A DNA stretch of 52,157 nucleotides from Eggerthellaceae bacterium (GTDB taxonomy: Bacteria; Actinomycetota; Coriobacteriia; Coriobacteriales; Eggerthellaceae): contig JALCHN010000011.1 in NCBI GenBank assembly GCA_022644775.1, forward strand, positions 1 through 52,157, written 5' to 3'. Made by a program: the position numbers and the translations under genes. This document shows, piece after piece, positions 1 to 8,107 of the stretch (position 1 is the first letter of the stretch; each line of letters begins with the position of its first letter). The notes beneath the pieces were generated by a model. That model ran no database searches, was not told the origin of the DNA, and saw only the letters and a list, made by a program, of their open reading frames with translations.

Positions 1-53
1 CGTGATGTTGTCACACCATGGTGTGACAACATCACGCGCCCCCGTTGTCACCG
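1..53. repeat. Dispersed palindromic element, copy 1
   Basis: Bases 1-36 are a perfect palindrome (18-bp arms meeting at CCATGG). Bases 20-53 are identical over 34 bases to a stretch inside the aprA-like gene (21794-21827), and a related tandem cluster lies at 37171-37270. The element sits immediately upstream of the ZIP transporter gene, so it may also act as a terminator for a gene left of the window. The identity is seen directly; any function is inference. Confidence 0.85.
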
Positions 54-92
54 TTGTCATACACTAACGGCACGCACAGAAAGGGGGCCGTC

Positions 93-878
93 ATGGTCGA
101 AGTGCTGCAAGGGCTCGTCATACCGTTCGCCGGCACCACGCTGGGTGCCGCGCTCGTGTTCGTCATGCGCGGGGCGCTCAACCGGTCGGTGCAGCGCGCG
201 CTCACCGGGTTCGCGGCGGGCGTGATGGTCGCGGCGTCTATCTGGAGCTTGCTCATCCCGGCCATGGAAGACGCTTCCGCAATGGGCTCCTTCGCCTTCG
301 TTCCCGCCGTGGCGGGCTTCTGGCTGGGCATTCTCTTCCTGCTCTTGCTCGATACGGTCATTCCGCACCTGCACCTGGGCGAAACCGATGCCGAGCCCGA
401 GGGCCCGCGCAGCCGCCTGCAGCGCACGACCCTCATGGTGCTCGCCGTGACCCTGCATAACATCCCCGAAGGCATGGCCGTCGGTGTGGTGTACGCGGGC
501 TGGCTCGCTGGCGACGCCAACATCACGCTCATGGGCGCGCTCGCCCTTTCGATCGGCATCGCGATTCAGAACTTCCCCGAAGGCGCGATCATCTCGCTGC
601 CCCTGCGGGCGGCGGGCGCGAGCCGGGGCAAGGCCTTCGCGGGCGGCTTCCTTTCGGGCGTGGTGGAGCCCATCGGCGCGGTGCTCACGATTATCGCGGC
701 GGGGCTGGTGCTGCCCGTGCTGCCCTACCTGCTCGCGTTCGCCGCGGGCGCGATGATGTACGTGGTGGTCGAAGAGCTCATTCCCGAAATGAGCGAGGGC
801 GCCCATTCCAACGTGGGCGTGCTCATGTTCGCGCTGGGCTTCACGCTCATGATGGCCCTCGACGTGGCGCTGGGCTAG
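93..878 (+). CDS. ZIP family divalent metal transporter
   Basis: 261-residue polytopic membrane protein of the ZIP family (zinc/iron-type divalent cation uptake at the cytoplasmic membrane). The two signature metal-binding helices are present: HNIPEGMAVGV near residue 125 and QNFPEGAIISLP near residue 165, followed by a third acidic segment EELIPE near residue 230. The length fits ZupT/GufA-like bacterial members. I start it at the ATG at 93, preceded by AAAGGGGG; an upstream in-frame ATG at 45 would add 16 non-hydrophobic residues overlapping the palindromic repeat and has no ribosome site. It stands alone. The metal cannot be read from sequence; zinc is the usual guess. Confidence 0.9.
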   Translation: MVEVLQGLVIPFAGTTLGAALVFVMRGALNRSVQRALTGFAAGVMVAASIWSLLIPAMEDASAMGSFAFVPAVAGFWLGILFLLLLDTVIPHLHLGETDAEPEGPRSRLQRTTLMVLAVTLHNIPEGMAVGVVYAGWLAGDANITLMGALALSIGIAIQNFPEGAIISLPLRAAGASRGKAFAGGFLSGVVEPIGAVLTIIAAGLVLPVLPYLLAFAAGAMMYVVVEELIPEMSEGAHSNVGVLMFALGFTLMMALDVALG

Positions 879-1027
879 GGCGGGGCCCGTCGTGCCGCGG
901 GCGACACGACGCTGGCGTCTCTGCCATGCCTGAAACGCATACGAGGCGAACGATATAGGCATTGGAAACGGCCCGCGCGCCGCGCCATGATGGTTCCGAA
1001 CGATTCTGCGCCTTCAGAGAGAGGACC

Positions 1028-2200
1028 ATGCCCATGCTCGGAACCTTCACCTATCACAACCCCTGCCGCCTGCACTTCGGCCCCGAGGCCCTCGACGCCC
1101 TGGCGGGCGAGCTCGCCGGCTACGGCGACAGCGTCGTGCTCGTCTACGGCGGCGGCTCGATCAAGCGCAGCGGCCTTTACGACCAGGTCATGGCCGCCCT
1201 CGCGGCCGCCGGCAAGCAGGTCGCCGAAATCTCCGGCGTCATGTCGAACCCCACGGTCGAGAAGCTCTACGAAGGCTGTGCGATCGCCCGCGAGGCGAAC
1301 GCCGATCTGCTGCTCGCGGTGGGCGGCGGCAGCGTGATCGACTACGCCAAGGCCGTGTCGGTGTCGGCCTATTGCGACGGCGACCCCTGGGAGACGTACT
1401 ACCTGCACATGGACGAACCGGCCAACAAGATCATTCCCGTGGGCGACATCCTCACGATGAGCGGCACGGGTTCGGAAATGAACGCCGGCTCGGTCATCAC
1501 CAACCATGAGCAGGGCCTGAAAATCGGCCACGTCTTCGGCAGCGAGGTCATTCCGCGTTTCGCCATCGTCAACCCCGAGCTCACCTTCTCCGTGCCCGAC
1601 TACCAGATGAAGGCAGGCATCTTCGACGCCTTCAACCACATTCAGGAGCAGTACTTCTCGGGCACCGACGACAACACGTCGGATTACCTGGCCGAAGGCC
1701 TGATGAAGAGCCTCGTGCACGCGTCGCGCATCGCCGTGGCCGACCCCGAAGACTACGAGGCCCGCAGCAACATCAGCTGGGTGTGCACCTGGGCGCTCAA
1801 CACGCTCATCGCCTGCGGCAAGTCGACCGACTGGGAAGTGCACATGATCGGCCAGGCCATCGGCGCGGTCACCGACGCGACCCACGGCATGACCCTTTCG
1901 GCCGTGGCGCCGGCCTACTACCGCCGCATCATGCCCTACGGCCTGCCCAAGTTCGTGCGCTTCGCGACCGAAGTATGGGGTGTGGCGCCCGAAGGCAAGA
2001 CCGACGAGCAAATCGCCGAAGCAGGCCTTGCCGCCATGGAAGACTGGATGCGCGAGATCGGCGTGGTCATGCACGCGTCCGAACTGGGCCTTACCGAAGC
2101 GATGTTCGACGATGTGGTGAAGGGCACCTTCCTGCTGGACGGCGGCTACAAGAAGCTCGCGCCCGAAGACGTGCGCGCTATTCTAGCGGAAAGCATGTAG
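1028..2200 (+). CDS. Iron-containing alcohol dehydrogenase (butanol-dehydrogenase type)
   Basis: 390 residues, full length for the group III iron-dependent alcohol dehydrogenases such as BdhA/YqhD. It reduces aldehydes or oxidises alcohols with NAD(P)H in the cytosol. The dinucleotide-binding motif GGGSVIDYAKA is near residue 99, MSGTGSEMN near 143, and metal-ligand histidines lie in FNHIQEQY, VHMIGQAIG and DATHGM. The ATG at 1028 follows GAGAGAGGAC; a TTG at 962 is open in frame but would add a tail unlike the family. The CMD/cupin gene follows after 12 bases and is probably co-transcribed. Substrate unknown. Confidence 0.93.
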   Translation: MPMLGTFTYHNPCRLHFGPEALDALAGELAGYGDSVVLVYGGGSIKRSGLYDQVMAALAAAGKQVAEISGVMSNPTVEKLYEGCAIAREANADLLLAVGGGSVIDYAKAVSVSAYCDGDPWETYYLHMDEPANKIIPVGDILTMSGTGSEMNAGSVITNHEQGLKIGHVFGSEVIPRFAIVNPELTFSVPDYQMKAGIFDAFNHIQEQYFSGTDDNTSDYLAEGLMKSLVHASRIAVADPEDYEARSNISWVCTWALNTLIACGKSTDWEVHMIGQAIGAVTDATHGMTLSAVAPAYYRRIMPYGLPKFVRFATEVWGVAPEGKTDEQIAEAGLAAMEDWMREIGVVMHASELGLTEAMFDDVVKGTFLLDGGYKKLAPEDVRAILAESM

Positions 2201-2212
2201 GGGGATACAAAC

Positions 2213-2959
2213 ATGGAAAAAATCGTGCAGACGGCCGGCCGCGACAACCTGGGCGCCTTCGCCCCGCAGTTCGCACATTTCAACGACGACGTCCTGTTCG
2301 GAGAGGAGTGGAACGACCCCACGCTCAGCCCGAAAACCAAGAGCATCATCACGATTTCGGTCTTTCTGGGCCGCGGGATGGTGACCGACGCCTTCGTTCA
2401 TCACCTGCAAACGGCCAAGCGCAACGGCGTGACGCGTGCCGAAGCGGCCGCGATCATCACGCATGCGGCCTTCTACGCGGGTTGGCCGGTGGCGTGGGCG
2501 GCGTTCGGCCTTGCCAAGCAGGTGTGGGCCGAAGACGAGACGGCGGAAGGCGCGGCTGCCGAAAGCGAGCTCGACGCCTACGCGCGGTCGATCTTCTTCC
2601 CCGTGGGCGAGCCCAACCCTTATGGGACCTACTTCGACGGCAAGAGCTACTTGGCCGCAGTGTGCGGCGAGCCGTTCCCCATCGCCAACGTGACCTTCGA
2701 GCCGGGCTGCCGCAACTTCTGGCACATCCACCATGCCGAAACGGGCGGCGGCCAGCTGCTCATTTGCGTGGGCGGCCGCGGCTGGTACCAGGCCTGGGGC
2801 GAAGAGCCCGTGGAAATGACGCCGGGCACCGTGGTGGAGATTCCGGCCAACGTGAAGCACTGGCACGGCGCCGCCGACGATTCCTGGTTCTCGCATCTGG
2901 CCTTCGAGATTCCGGGCACGGGCATGAGCAACGAATGGCTCCGGCCGGTGGAACGCTAG
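2213..2959 (+). CDS. Carboxymuconolactone decarboxylase-like / cupin fusion protein
   Basis: 248 residues with two domains. Residues 1-110 resemble the carboxymuconolactone decarboxylase (AhpD-like) fold: LSPKTKSIITISVFLGRG and ITHAAFYAGWPVAWAAFG; the CxxC of true AhpD is absent. Residues 130-245 are a cupin barrel with FWHIHHAETGGGQ as the metal-binding first motif and PANVKHWHGA as the second. Such fusions are common in anaerobes and are often annotated as quinol or lactone-processing proteins; no reaction is established. A good ribosome site (AGGGGGA) and the 12-base gap to the upstream alcohol dehydrogenase suggest a shared transcript, perhaps for handling a small oxygenated carbon compound. 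Confidence 0.88.
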   Translation: MEKIVQTAGRDNLGAFAPQFAHFNDDVLFGEEWNDPTLSPKTKSIITISVFLGRGMVTDAFVHHLQTAKRNGVTRAEAAAIITHAAFYAGWPVAWAAFGLAKQVWAEDETAEGAAAESELDAYARSIFFPVGEPNPYGTYFDGKSYLAAVCGEPFPIANVTFEPGCRNFWHIHHAETGGGQLLICVGGRGWYQAWGEEPVEMTPGTVVEIPANVKHWHGAADDSWFSHLAFEIPGTGMSNEWLRPVER

Positions 2960-2968
2960 CGTCGCGTG

Positions 2969-3000
2969 GCGTGACAGGGGGACGGAGGTTGTTGTCACGC
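2969..3000. terminator. Putative bidirectional terminator between convergent genes
   Basis: GCGTGACA at 2969-2976 pairs with TGTCACGC at 2993-3000 across a 16-base loop. It lies between convergent genes and touches the stop codon of the minus-strand DUF1848 gene. The TTGTCAC motif resembles the palindromic element at 1-53, so it could be a decayed copy. There is no clear T-run. Confidence 0.4.
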
Positions 3001-3926
3001 TAGAACAGGGAGAGCTGGTCGACCTTCCACGACCGCTGGGGCACGTCGTGCACGCGGTCGCCTTGTTCGGGCCCGCCGATGAGGAAGGGCGAGGCGGGGT
3101 CGTGCCGTGCGCGGTTGGCGGCGACGGCGCGCGCGTCGCGGTTGGCGTAGCAATAGCGGCACAGGTGCGGGCAGGTGCTGTAGGCGCCGATGTCGCAGCC
3201 CAGGTAACAGGCGCAGGCCGCGCGCGCCGGCTTGAAGGCGGGCGGGTCGAGCTTGCTTCCGATGGCCCGCTCGTAAAGGTCGAGCGTCATGCATCCGGCG
3301 TTGGCGACGCCGGTGGCGGCGAGCCGGTTGTCGGGCGGGCAGAGGCGCACCGTCATGTCGTGGGCGGCGGCGATTTGCACCAGGCGGCCGGCGAGCTCGA
3401 TGCGGTCGGCGAGCGCGACTTCGGCGGCCTCGGGGAAATTCCGCCGCAGCTTGTCGTAGATCTGGATGAAGCTGATCGTGACGGTGTCCGTGGCTCCCTC
3501 GAGGGCCGTGGCCATGGTTTCGAAGGCCCGCAGATGATAGGCCTTCGTGTACACGGGCGACAGGAGGATGGGGTCGTAGCGCCAGCAGACCGCCTGGGGC
3601 CCCACGCGGGCGGAAAGCTCGCGGAAGACGCGCAGCAGACGGTGCTTGTTGGGCACAGCGGGCTCTATGTCGCGGCCGTAGGGCGTGATTGTGATGTACC
3701 AGAACTGGCCGAAGGGCTCGAGCGCGTCGAAATAGGGGAAAAGCGGTTCGGGGTTCTTGGTGCAGAAGCCGATCACGTCGACCACGTCGGGGGAGAGCCG
3801 ATAGCGGCTCACCTGCTGGGGGTTGAAGGGATTGCGCACGCACACGCTGCCGGCGCGCAGGCGGTTGGCCAGCCAAGGCGCGAAAAAGGCGGGGATGTCG
3901 GTGCGTTGTCCGGTGTTGACGATCAT
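3000..3926 (-). CDS. DUF1848 family protein, putative Fe-S protein
   Basis: 308 residues matching the DUF1848 family from end to end: the N-terminal signature GQRTDIPAFFAPWL, then VRNPFNPQQVSRYRLSPDVV, FCTKNPEPL and WYITITPYG. The C-terminus carries a cysteine cluster (ACACYLGCDIGAYSTCPHLC followed by RYCYAN, residues about 235-260) that looks like an Fe-S or metal site. The TIM-barrel-like pattern has led to suggestions of radical-SAM relatives, but the function is not established. It is monocistronic, convergent with the upstream operon. Start at ATG 3926, with AAAGGACCCGCGCGCCC upstream. Confidence 0.85.
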   Translation of the reverse strand: MIVNTGQRTDIPAFFAPWLANRLRAGSVCVRNPFNPQQVSRYRLSPDVVDVIGFCTKNPEPLFPYFDALEPFGQFWYITITPYGRDIEPAVPNKHRLLRVFRELSARVGPQAVCWRYDPILLSPVYTKAYHLRAFETMATALEGATDTVTISFIQIYDKLRRNFPEAAEVALADRIELAGRLVQIAAAHDMTVRLCPPDNRLAATGVANAGCMTLDLYERAIGSKLDPPAFKPARAACACYLGCDIGAYSTCPHLCRYCYANRDARAVAANRARHDPASPFLIGGPEQGDRVHDVPQRSWKVDQLSLF

Positions 3927-4284
3927 GGGCGCGCGGGTCCTTTCGACGTGCTCTTATCCTAGCAGGCGGGCGACGTGCGGGCATGCGTCGCGGGCCCAGC
4001 GCGCCGCTGCCTTCACCGGCTGGCAATTGAGCGCGCGCCGCCTCAATTTTCGCGCGCATCGATTCAGTCGGTTACTTGGCGCGCGTGGCACTACGGGTCG
4101 GTGCGCTGGTTTCAGGTATGCGTATAGGGTCGGGTACCGTCTCCTCATGTGCATATCCTGTATGAATATAAGAAACTTGCAGAAACTCATTCGGACGTGC
4201 CGCTCGAACCTTGCGCGGAGCAGGCAACGTGTCACCTGCTACACTGGAGGTGGGAAGAAGCCATCGCTTTGCAAGGGGACTACG
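3927..4284. other. Intergenic region between divergent genes
   Basis: 358 bases without a convincing gene, separating DUF1848 (minus) from the CapA-like gene (plus). I see an extended -10-like TGCTACACT (4237-4245) about 40 bases before the CapA-like start, but no matching -35. No repeat or RNA structure was recognised in the rest. Confidence 0.4.
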
Positions 4285-6003
4285 ATGACGCAACGACGTT
4301 CGGGGAACGACGTTCACGGAAACGATCAACGCAGGCGCGCGGAGAACGCGCCGCAACCGCGCGCGCGGAAGGGCGCCGCGGGGCAGGCGGGCGCGCGCCG
4401 ACCGAGCGTACGCGACACGGGGAGGACGCCGAAGAGAACGCTGCGCCCCGAACGCGAAAGCGCAGGGCAGCGCCCACGTTCCGAACGTTCCTCGCGCGCC
4501 GGCCGACCGGCTCGCCCAGAGCAGCCTTCACGCTCTGCCCGACCCGTGCGCGCCGACCGTCCGTCTCGTTCCGGCCAGACGGCCCGTTCCGACCGCACGC
4601 AACCGAAGCGCCCGCCCTCGCGCCCGAACGTCCGCACGGCGCGCGCGGGCACGGCGCCCGCCGCGCGCGGGGACCGCGGGCGCGCCGATCGAACGGCGGC
4701 CGCGCGCGAGCGTCGCGAACGCACCCGGTCCCGTCAACCTCAGACGGAAGGGCGAAGGCCGACGGCAAAGGAGCGCGTCGCTTCGACTATACCCGTACAG
4801 CTTTTGGCTTCAGGGCGCAAAGCGCCGTCGGAGTTGGCGATGCCGTCGCGCTTGCCGGTCGTTGTGGTGGGCGTTGTCGCGGCCCTGGTGCTCGTCTTCA
4901 GCATTGCCCAGTGCGCGCGGGCGGGGGCCCAGGCGGGCGCAGGCGGCGACGCCGCGCAAACCGCCGAGCAGACCGACGCGAGCTCCGATCAGGTCGACGC
5001 CGCGGCCGCGCCCGAGCGCGTCGAGCTCACGGTGACGGCCCTGGGCGACTGCACGCTGGGCACCGACCCCGATTTCGACGCGAGCACCAACTTCACGAGC
5101 GTCTACAAGAAGCAGGGTCCCGCCTACTTCTTCGCCAACGTCCTGCCCTACACGGGCGCCGACCAGCTTACCGTGGGCAACTGCGAGGGCACCTTCACCA
5201 CGAGCACCGACGTGCAAGAGAAGTCCTTCAACTTCAAGGGCTCGGCGGAGTACACGCAGATCTTCACCGACGGCAGCGTCGAAGCGGTGAGCGTGGCCAA
5301 CAACCACAGCCACGATTACGGCACGCAGGGCTACACCGACACGATCGACGCGCTCGATGCGGCTGGCATCACGAACTTCGGATTCGACCGCACGGCCACG
5401 TACGACGTCGACGGCGTCAAGGTGGGGCTGTTCGGCATTCGCGACCTGAGCGCCGACGCCGATTCCCAGAGCGAGATGGAAACCTGCGTGAAGCAGCTGC
5501 GCGACGAGGGCTGCCAGCTGGTGATCGGCAACTTCCACTGGGGCATCGAAGGCAACCATACGCCCGAATCGACCCAGGTCGACCTGGCCCATGCGGCGAT
5601 CGACGCCGGCTGCGATTTGGTCATCGGCGGCCATCCTCATGTGCTGCAGGGCGTCGAGCGCTACAACGACCGCTACATCCTCTATTCGATGGGCAACTTC
5701 TGCTTCGGGGGCAACGCCAACCCAAGCGACAAGAACACGATGATGTTCCAGCAGACCTTCGTGTTCGAGAACGGCTCGCTTGTGGCGGATGGGGACGCCC
5801 TTTCGAAGGCGTGGGTGGTGCCGTGTTCGGTGTCGAGCGCGTCGAGCCGCAACAACTATCAGCCCACGCCGCTTGCCGGCGATGAAGGCACGGCGGTCGT
5901 GGAGAAACTCAACGGATATTCGAGCAAGCTTTCGGGCGATGCGGCCACGTTCAGCACCACGTTGGGCGACGACGGCCGCGCGGCGGTGGAGGCTGCGTCG
6001 TAG
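4285..6003 (+). CDS. Membrane-anchored CapA-like (poly-gamma-glutamate synthesis type) metallophosphatase-fold protein with a basic N-terminal tail
   Basis: 572 residues. Residues 1-180 are a low-complexity Arg/Pro/Ala-rich tail (repeated RPxR, SRSxR) with no fold; then a single transmembrane helix (VVVVGVVAALVLVFSIAQC) near 195; then an outer CapA domain from about 245 to 560 with LTVTALGDCTLG, VGNCEGTF, VANNHSHDYG, FHWGIEGNHTP, IGGHPHVLQG and YSMGNFCFGG, the usual metal and active-site positions of the family. CapA is linked to gamma-polyglutamate capsule or peptidoglycan-related surface work; here no other cap genes adjoin, so the role is open. The ATG at 4285 follows AAGGGGAC. The long basic cytoplasmic tail is unusual for CapA and may bind nucleic acid or membrane lipid. 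Confidence 0.85.
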   Translation: MTQRRSGNDVHGNDQRRRAENAPQPRARKGAAGQAGARRPSVRDTGRTPKRTLRPERESAGQRPRSERSSRAGRPARPEQPSRSARPVRADRPSRSGQTARSDRTQPKRPPSRPNVRTARAGTAPAARGDRGRADRTAAARERRERTRSRQPQTEGRRPTAKERVASTIPVQLLASGRKAPSELAMPSRLPVVVVGVVAALVLVFSIAQCARAGAQAGAGGDAAQTAEQTDASSDQVDAAAAPERVELTVTALGDCTLGTDPDFDASTNFTSVYKKQGPAYFFANVLPYTGADQLTVGNCEGTFTTSTDVQEKSFNFKGSAEYTQIFTDGSVEAVSVANNHSHDYGTQGYTDTIDALDAAGITNFGFDRTATYDVDGVKVGLFGIRDLSADADSQSEMETCVKQLRDEGCQLVIGNFHWGIEGNHTPESTQVDLAHAAIDAGCDLVIGGHPHVLQGVERYNDRYILYSMGNFCFGGNANPSDKNTMMFQQTFVFENGSLVADGDALSKAWVVPCSVSSASSRNNYQPTPLAGDEGTAVVEKLNGYSSKLSGDAATFSTTLGDDGRAAVEAAS

Positions 6004-6110
6004 CTGCAGCGGTGGCGGCGTCGTCGTAGGCGCAACGGCAGCGGCCGGCCCGGCGTCAGCTGCAGCAGCGGATACGCGGCAGCGGTAGCCGCAACAGCTG
6101 TAGCCGCCGT

Positions 6111-6171
6111 AACGCGCCTTTCGTGACGGAATGTCAAGAAAGGCTGCGCGTCTTGCGTGAAGGGCGCGTTG
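6111..6171. repeat. Palindromic element family 2, copy a
   Basis: Left end AACGCGCCTTTCGTG and right end CGTGAAGGGCGCGTT are near-perfect inverted repeats about 60 bases apart. Four more copies are in the window (6201, 6295, 34293, 34398). The ends are conserved more than the middle. Confidence 0.7.
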
Positions 6172-6200
6172 TTGCCGGGGCGTCTGGCGTCCGGCAACTG

Positions 6201-6265
6201 GATAACGCGCCCTTTGCGACGGATTGGCGGGATTTCGGGATTTACTGCGAGAAAGGCGCGTTATC
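6201..6265. repeat. Palindromic element family 2, copy b
   Basis: Left end GATAACGCGCCCTTTGCG pairs with right end CGAGAAAGGCGCGTTATC. The interior contains GGGATTTcGGGATTTA, similar to the interior of copy e at 34398. Confidence 0.75.
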
Positions 6266-6294
6266 GGCCGTCCACCCCGCATCCCGGGGTTGCG

Positions 6295-6356
6295 CAACAC
6301 GCCTTTCGCGTGCGAATGCGTCCTCAAAAGCGGAATTAGGCGAGAAAGGCGTGTTG
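6295..6356. repeat. Palindromic element family 2, copy c
   Basis: Left end CAACACGCCTTTCGCG pairs with CGAGAAAGGCGTGTTG. The compensating change (GCGCG to GTGTG on one arm and the matching change on the other) shows that the pairing, rather than the base identity, is kept. Confidence 0.75.
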
Positions 6357-6400
6357 TTGGCGGCCCGCCCGCGCCCGGCGGCCCGGCGGCCCACCCGTGC

Positions 6401-7252
6401 CTACCGGTTGATGTGCACGTGGGGCATGTCGGAGTACTCGTGCATCTCGCCCATGTAGACGAAATAATCGGCCAGGGCGTCGGCGAGCGACTGGTCGTGG
6501 GTGCTCACGATGAGCGTCTTTCCCGATTCCTTCAGCGTCTGCAAAAAGCCGTAGAGCCAGTCGCGCGTCTTCACGTCGAGGCCGTTCAGCGGCTCGTCGA
6601 AGCAGTAGACGTCGGGGTTCATGCTCAGGATGCAGGCGATCGCGGTTTTCTTCTTCTCGCCGCCCGAAAGGTGATAGGGCGCGCGCTTCCGCAGGCGCTC
6701 GATGCCCAGCAGGCGGCAGGCGTCGGCCACGCGCCGCTCGACCTCGTCTTCGGGCAGGCCCATCTGGCGCGGCCCGAACGCCACCTCCTCTTCCACGCTC
6801 GAGCAGAAGAGCTGAGCGTCGCTGTCTTGGAAGATGAAGCCCACGCGCTGGTGCAGGCGCTTGGCGAAGGCCTGGTCCTTCATCGTCTCCGGCGTCACGG
6901 CGGCCCCGTCGAACAGATAGGCGCCCTGCTGCGGGAACACGAGGCCGTTCATCGCCTTCAGAAGCGTCGACTTGCCCGACCCGTTGTAGCCCATGAGCAC
7001 CACCGAATCGCCCGCGTCGATTTCCAAATCGATATGGCGCAGAACCGGCTCGCTTTCGTAGGCGTAGCAGAAGTCGCGGAACTCGATGAGGGGGTGCGCG
7101 CTTTCGTGGCGCGGATGGTGCAGGCCGGCGGGGTGGGACGCGGCGGCTCCGTCGTCGTCGCCTGCGTGGGGCATGTCGCGCTTGGTGAGCAGGGGGTCGC
7201 CTTCGTGCACGTGCGGGCGCGCGGCGTGTTCGTGGGAATGAACGAAACTCAT
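6401..7252 (-). CDS. cbiO: ECF-type cobalt/nickel ABC transporter ATP-binding protein (CbiO/NikO)
   Basis: 283-residue ATPase that powers uptake of Ni2+ or Co2+ with the CbiM and CbiQ homologues upstream. Walker A GYNGSGKSTLLKAMNG near residue 85, Q-loop FQDSDAQLF, signature YHLSGGEKKKTAIA, Walker B PDVYCFDEPLNGLD and switch histidine in IVSTHDQSL. The first 50 residues are an unusual histidine-rich leader (HSHEHAARPHVHEG and HPAGLHHPRHESAHP) that probably binds the metal. The ATG at 7252 overlaps the TGA of cbiQ by four bases (translational coupling); upstream in-frame sequence lies inside cbiQ and is not part of it. Confidence 0.92.
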   Translation of the reverse strand: MSFVHSHEHAARPHVHEGDPLLTKRDMPHAGDDDGAAASHPAGLHHPRHESAHPLIEFRDFCYAYESEPVLRHIDLEIDAGDSVVLMGYNGSGKSTLLKAMNGLVFPQQGAYLFDGAAVTPETMKDQAFAKRLHQRVGFIFQDSDAQLFCSSVEEEVAFGPRQMGLPEDEVERRVADACRLLGIERLRKRAPYHLSGGEKKKTAIACILSMNPDVYCFDEPLNGLDVKTRDWLYGFLQTLKESGKTLIVSTHDQSLADALADYFVYMGEMHEYSDMPHVHINR

Positions 7253-8094
7253 GAGACGGCTCCTTGCAGGAAGGCGAACAGGACGACGGCCGCGGCGAGC
7301 ACGGCGAACCAAGCGGCGTCGACGGCGCGCCAGGGCCGCGCGGGAGGCGTGGGGTAGTCGCCTTCGAACCCGCGGCAGCACATGGCGTCGTAGGTGGTCT
7401 GGGCGGCTTCGTTGGTCTTCAGGAACACGACCCCGCCCACGCCGCCGATCGACGACCGCTTGTCGCGGGAGCGCCCCACGCTGCGCAGCCTGAGCGCGGT
7501 GAGCACCTCGAGCGCGATGTCGCCCAGGCGCACGATGTTCTTCAGCGCCAGGTCGATCGTGAGGATGAAGAGGTTGGGAACGTGGAAGACGCGCAGGGCG
7601 GCGGTGAGCTCGTTATAGGGAGTGGTTTGCGCGACGGTGAGCGCGCAGCCCACCGACACGAGCACCTTGGTGGCCACGAGCAGGGCCGACTGCGACTGGC
7701 CGATGAAGACGGCCGGCAGCATGATGAGGAAGGTGAGCCCCGCCGCCCCGGCCGACACGGCGGCGACGCGCTTGAGCGCACGGGCGGGCAGGACGCAGGC
7801 GCGCACGAGCAGGGCGGCGAGCAACACGAGCACGAAGAAGTAGTTGCGCGACAGCGAGGCGAGCAGGATGATCCCCAGTCCCACGATGAGCTTGGCGGGC
7901 GCCGAAGGCGAGAAGCGGTTGGCGCGGCCGTCGTCGAGCCGAAAGCTCGCGAGCACGCCGGTGATCGAGAGCATGCTCTTCCCGATGAAGCCGTCGCGGT
8001 CGCGCGCGGGCTCGTAGTGCTCGGGTTCCAGCAGCCAGCTGGGGATGTCCTGCGCGGCGGATCGGGGCGCGTCCGCCTGTCCCTCTTGACTCAC
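7249..8094 (-). CDS. cbiQ: ECF transporter transmembrane (T) component CbiQ/NikQ
   Basis: 281 residues. An approximately 60-residue cytoplasmic N-terminus precedes several membrane helices (LIVGLGIILLASLSRNYFF, LVLLAALLVRACVLP, GLTFLIMLPAVF, LFILTIDLALKNIV). The coupling-helix region contains LTALRLRSVGRSRDKRS, the CbiQ/EcfT A-R-G type motif contacting the ATPase. It starts with GTG at 8094 with AGAGG upstream, 13 bases after the cbiM stop, and ends overlapping cbiO. Together they form the T and A parts of a metal importer. Confidence 0.9.
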   Translation of the reverse strand: MSQEGQADAPRSAAQDIPSWLLEPEHYEPARDRDGFIGKSMLSITGVLASFRLDDGRANRFSPSAPAKLIVGLGIILLASLSRNYFFVLVLLAALLVRACVLPARALKRVAAVSAGAAGLTFLIMLPAVFIGQSQSALLVATKVLVSVGCALTVAQTTPYNELTAALRVFHVPNLFILTIDLALKNIVRLGDIALEVLTALRLRSVGRSRDKRSSIGGVGGVVFLKTNEAAQTTYDAMCCRGFEGDYPTPPARPWRAVDAAWFAVLAAAVVLFAFLQGAVS

Positions 8095-8107
8095 GTTCGA
8101 CGCGCCT

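Larger units (their letters stand above)
6004..6400. other. Intergenic repeat-bearing region
   Basis: 397 bases between the convergent CapA-like and CbiO genes. The first 100 bases are rich in GCAGCGG-like short repeats just after the CapA-like stop; the rest is filled by three copies of a palindromic element (see the repeat entries at 6111, 6201 and 6295). No supported gene. Confidence 0.7.

Noticed and set aside
5780..6088. A frame-shifted continuation of the CapA-like gene
   Set aside because: The CapA-like protein ends at a normal length and position; the following GCAGCGG-rich DNA gives low-complexity residues only.
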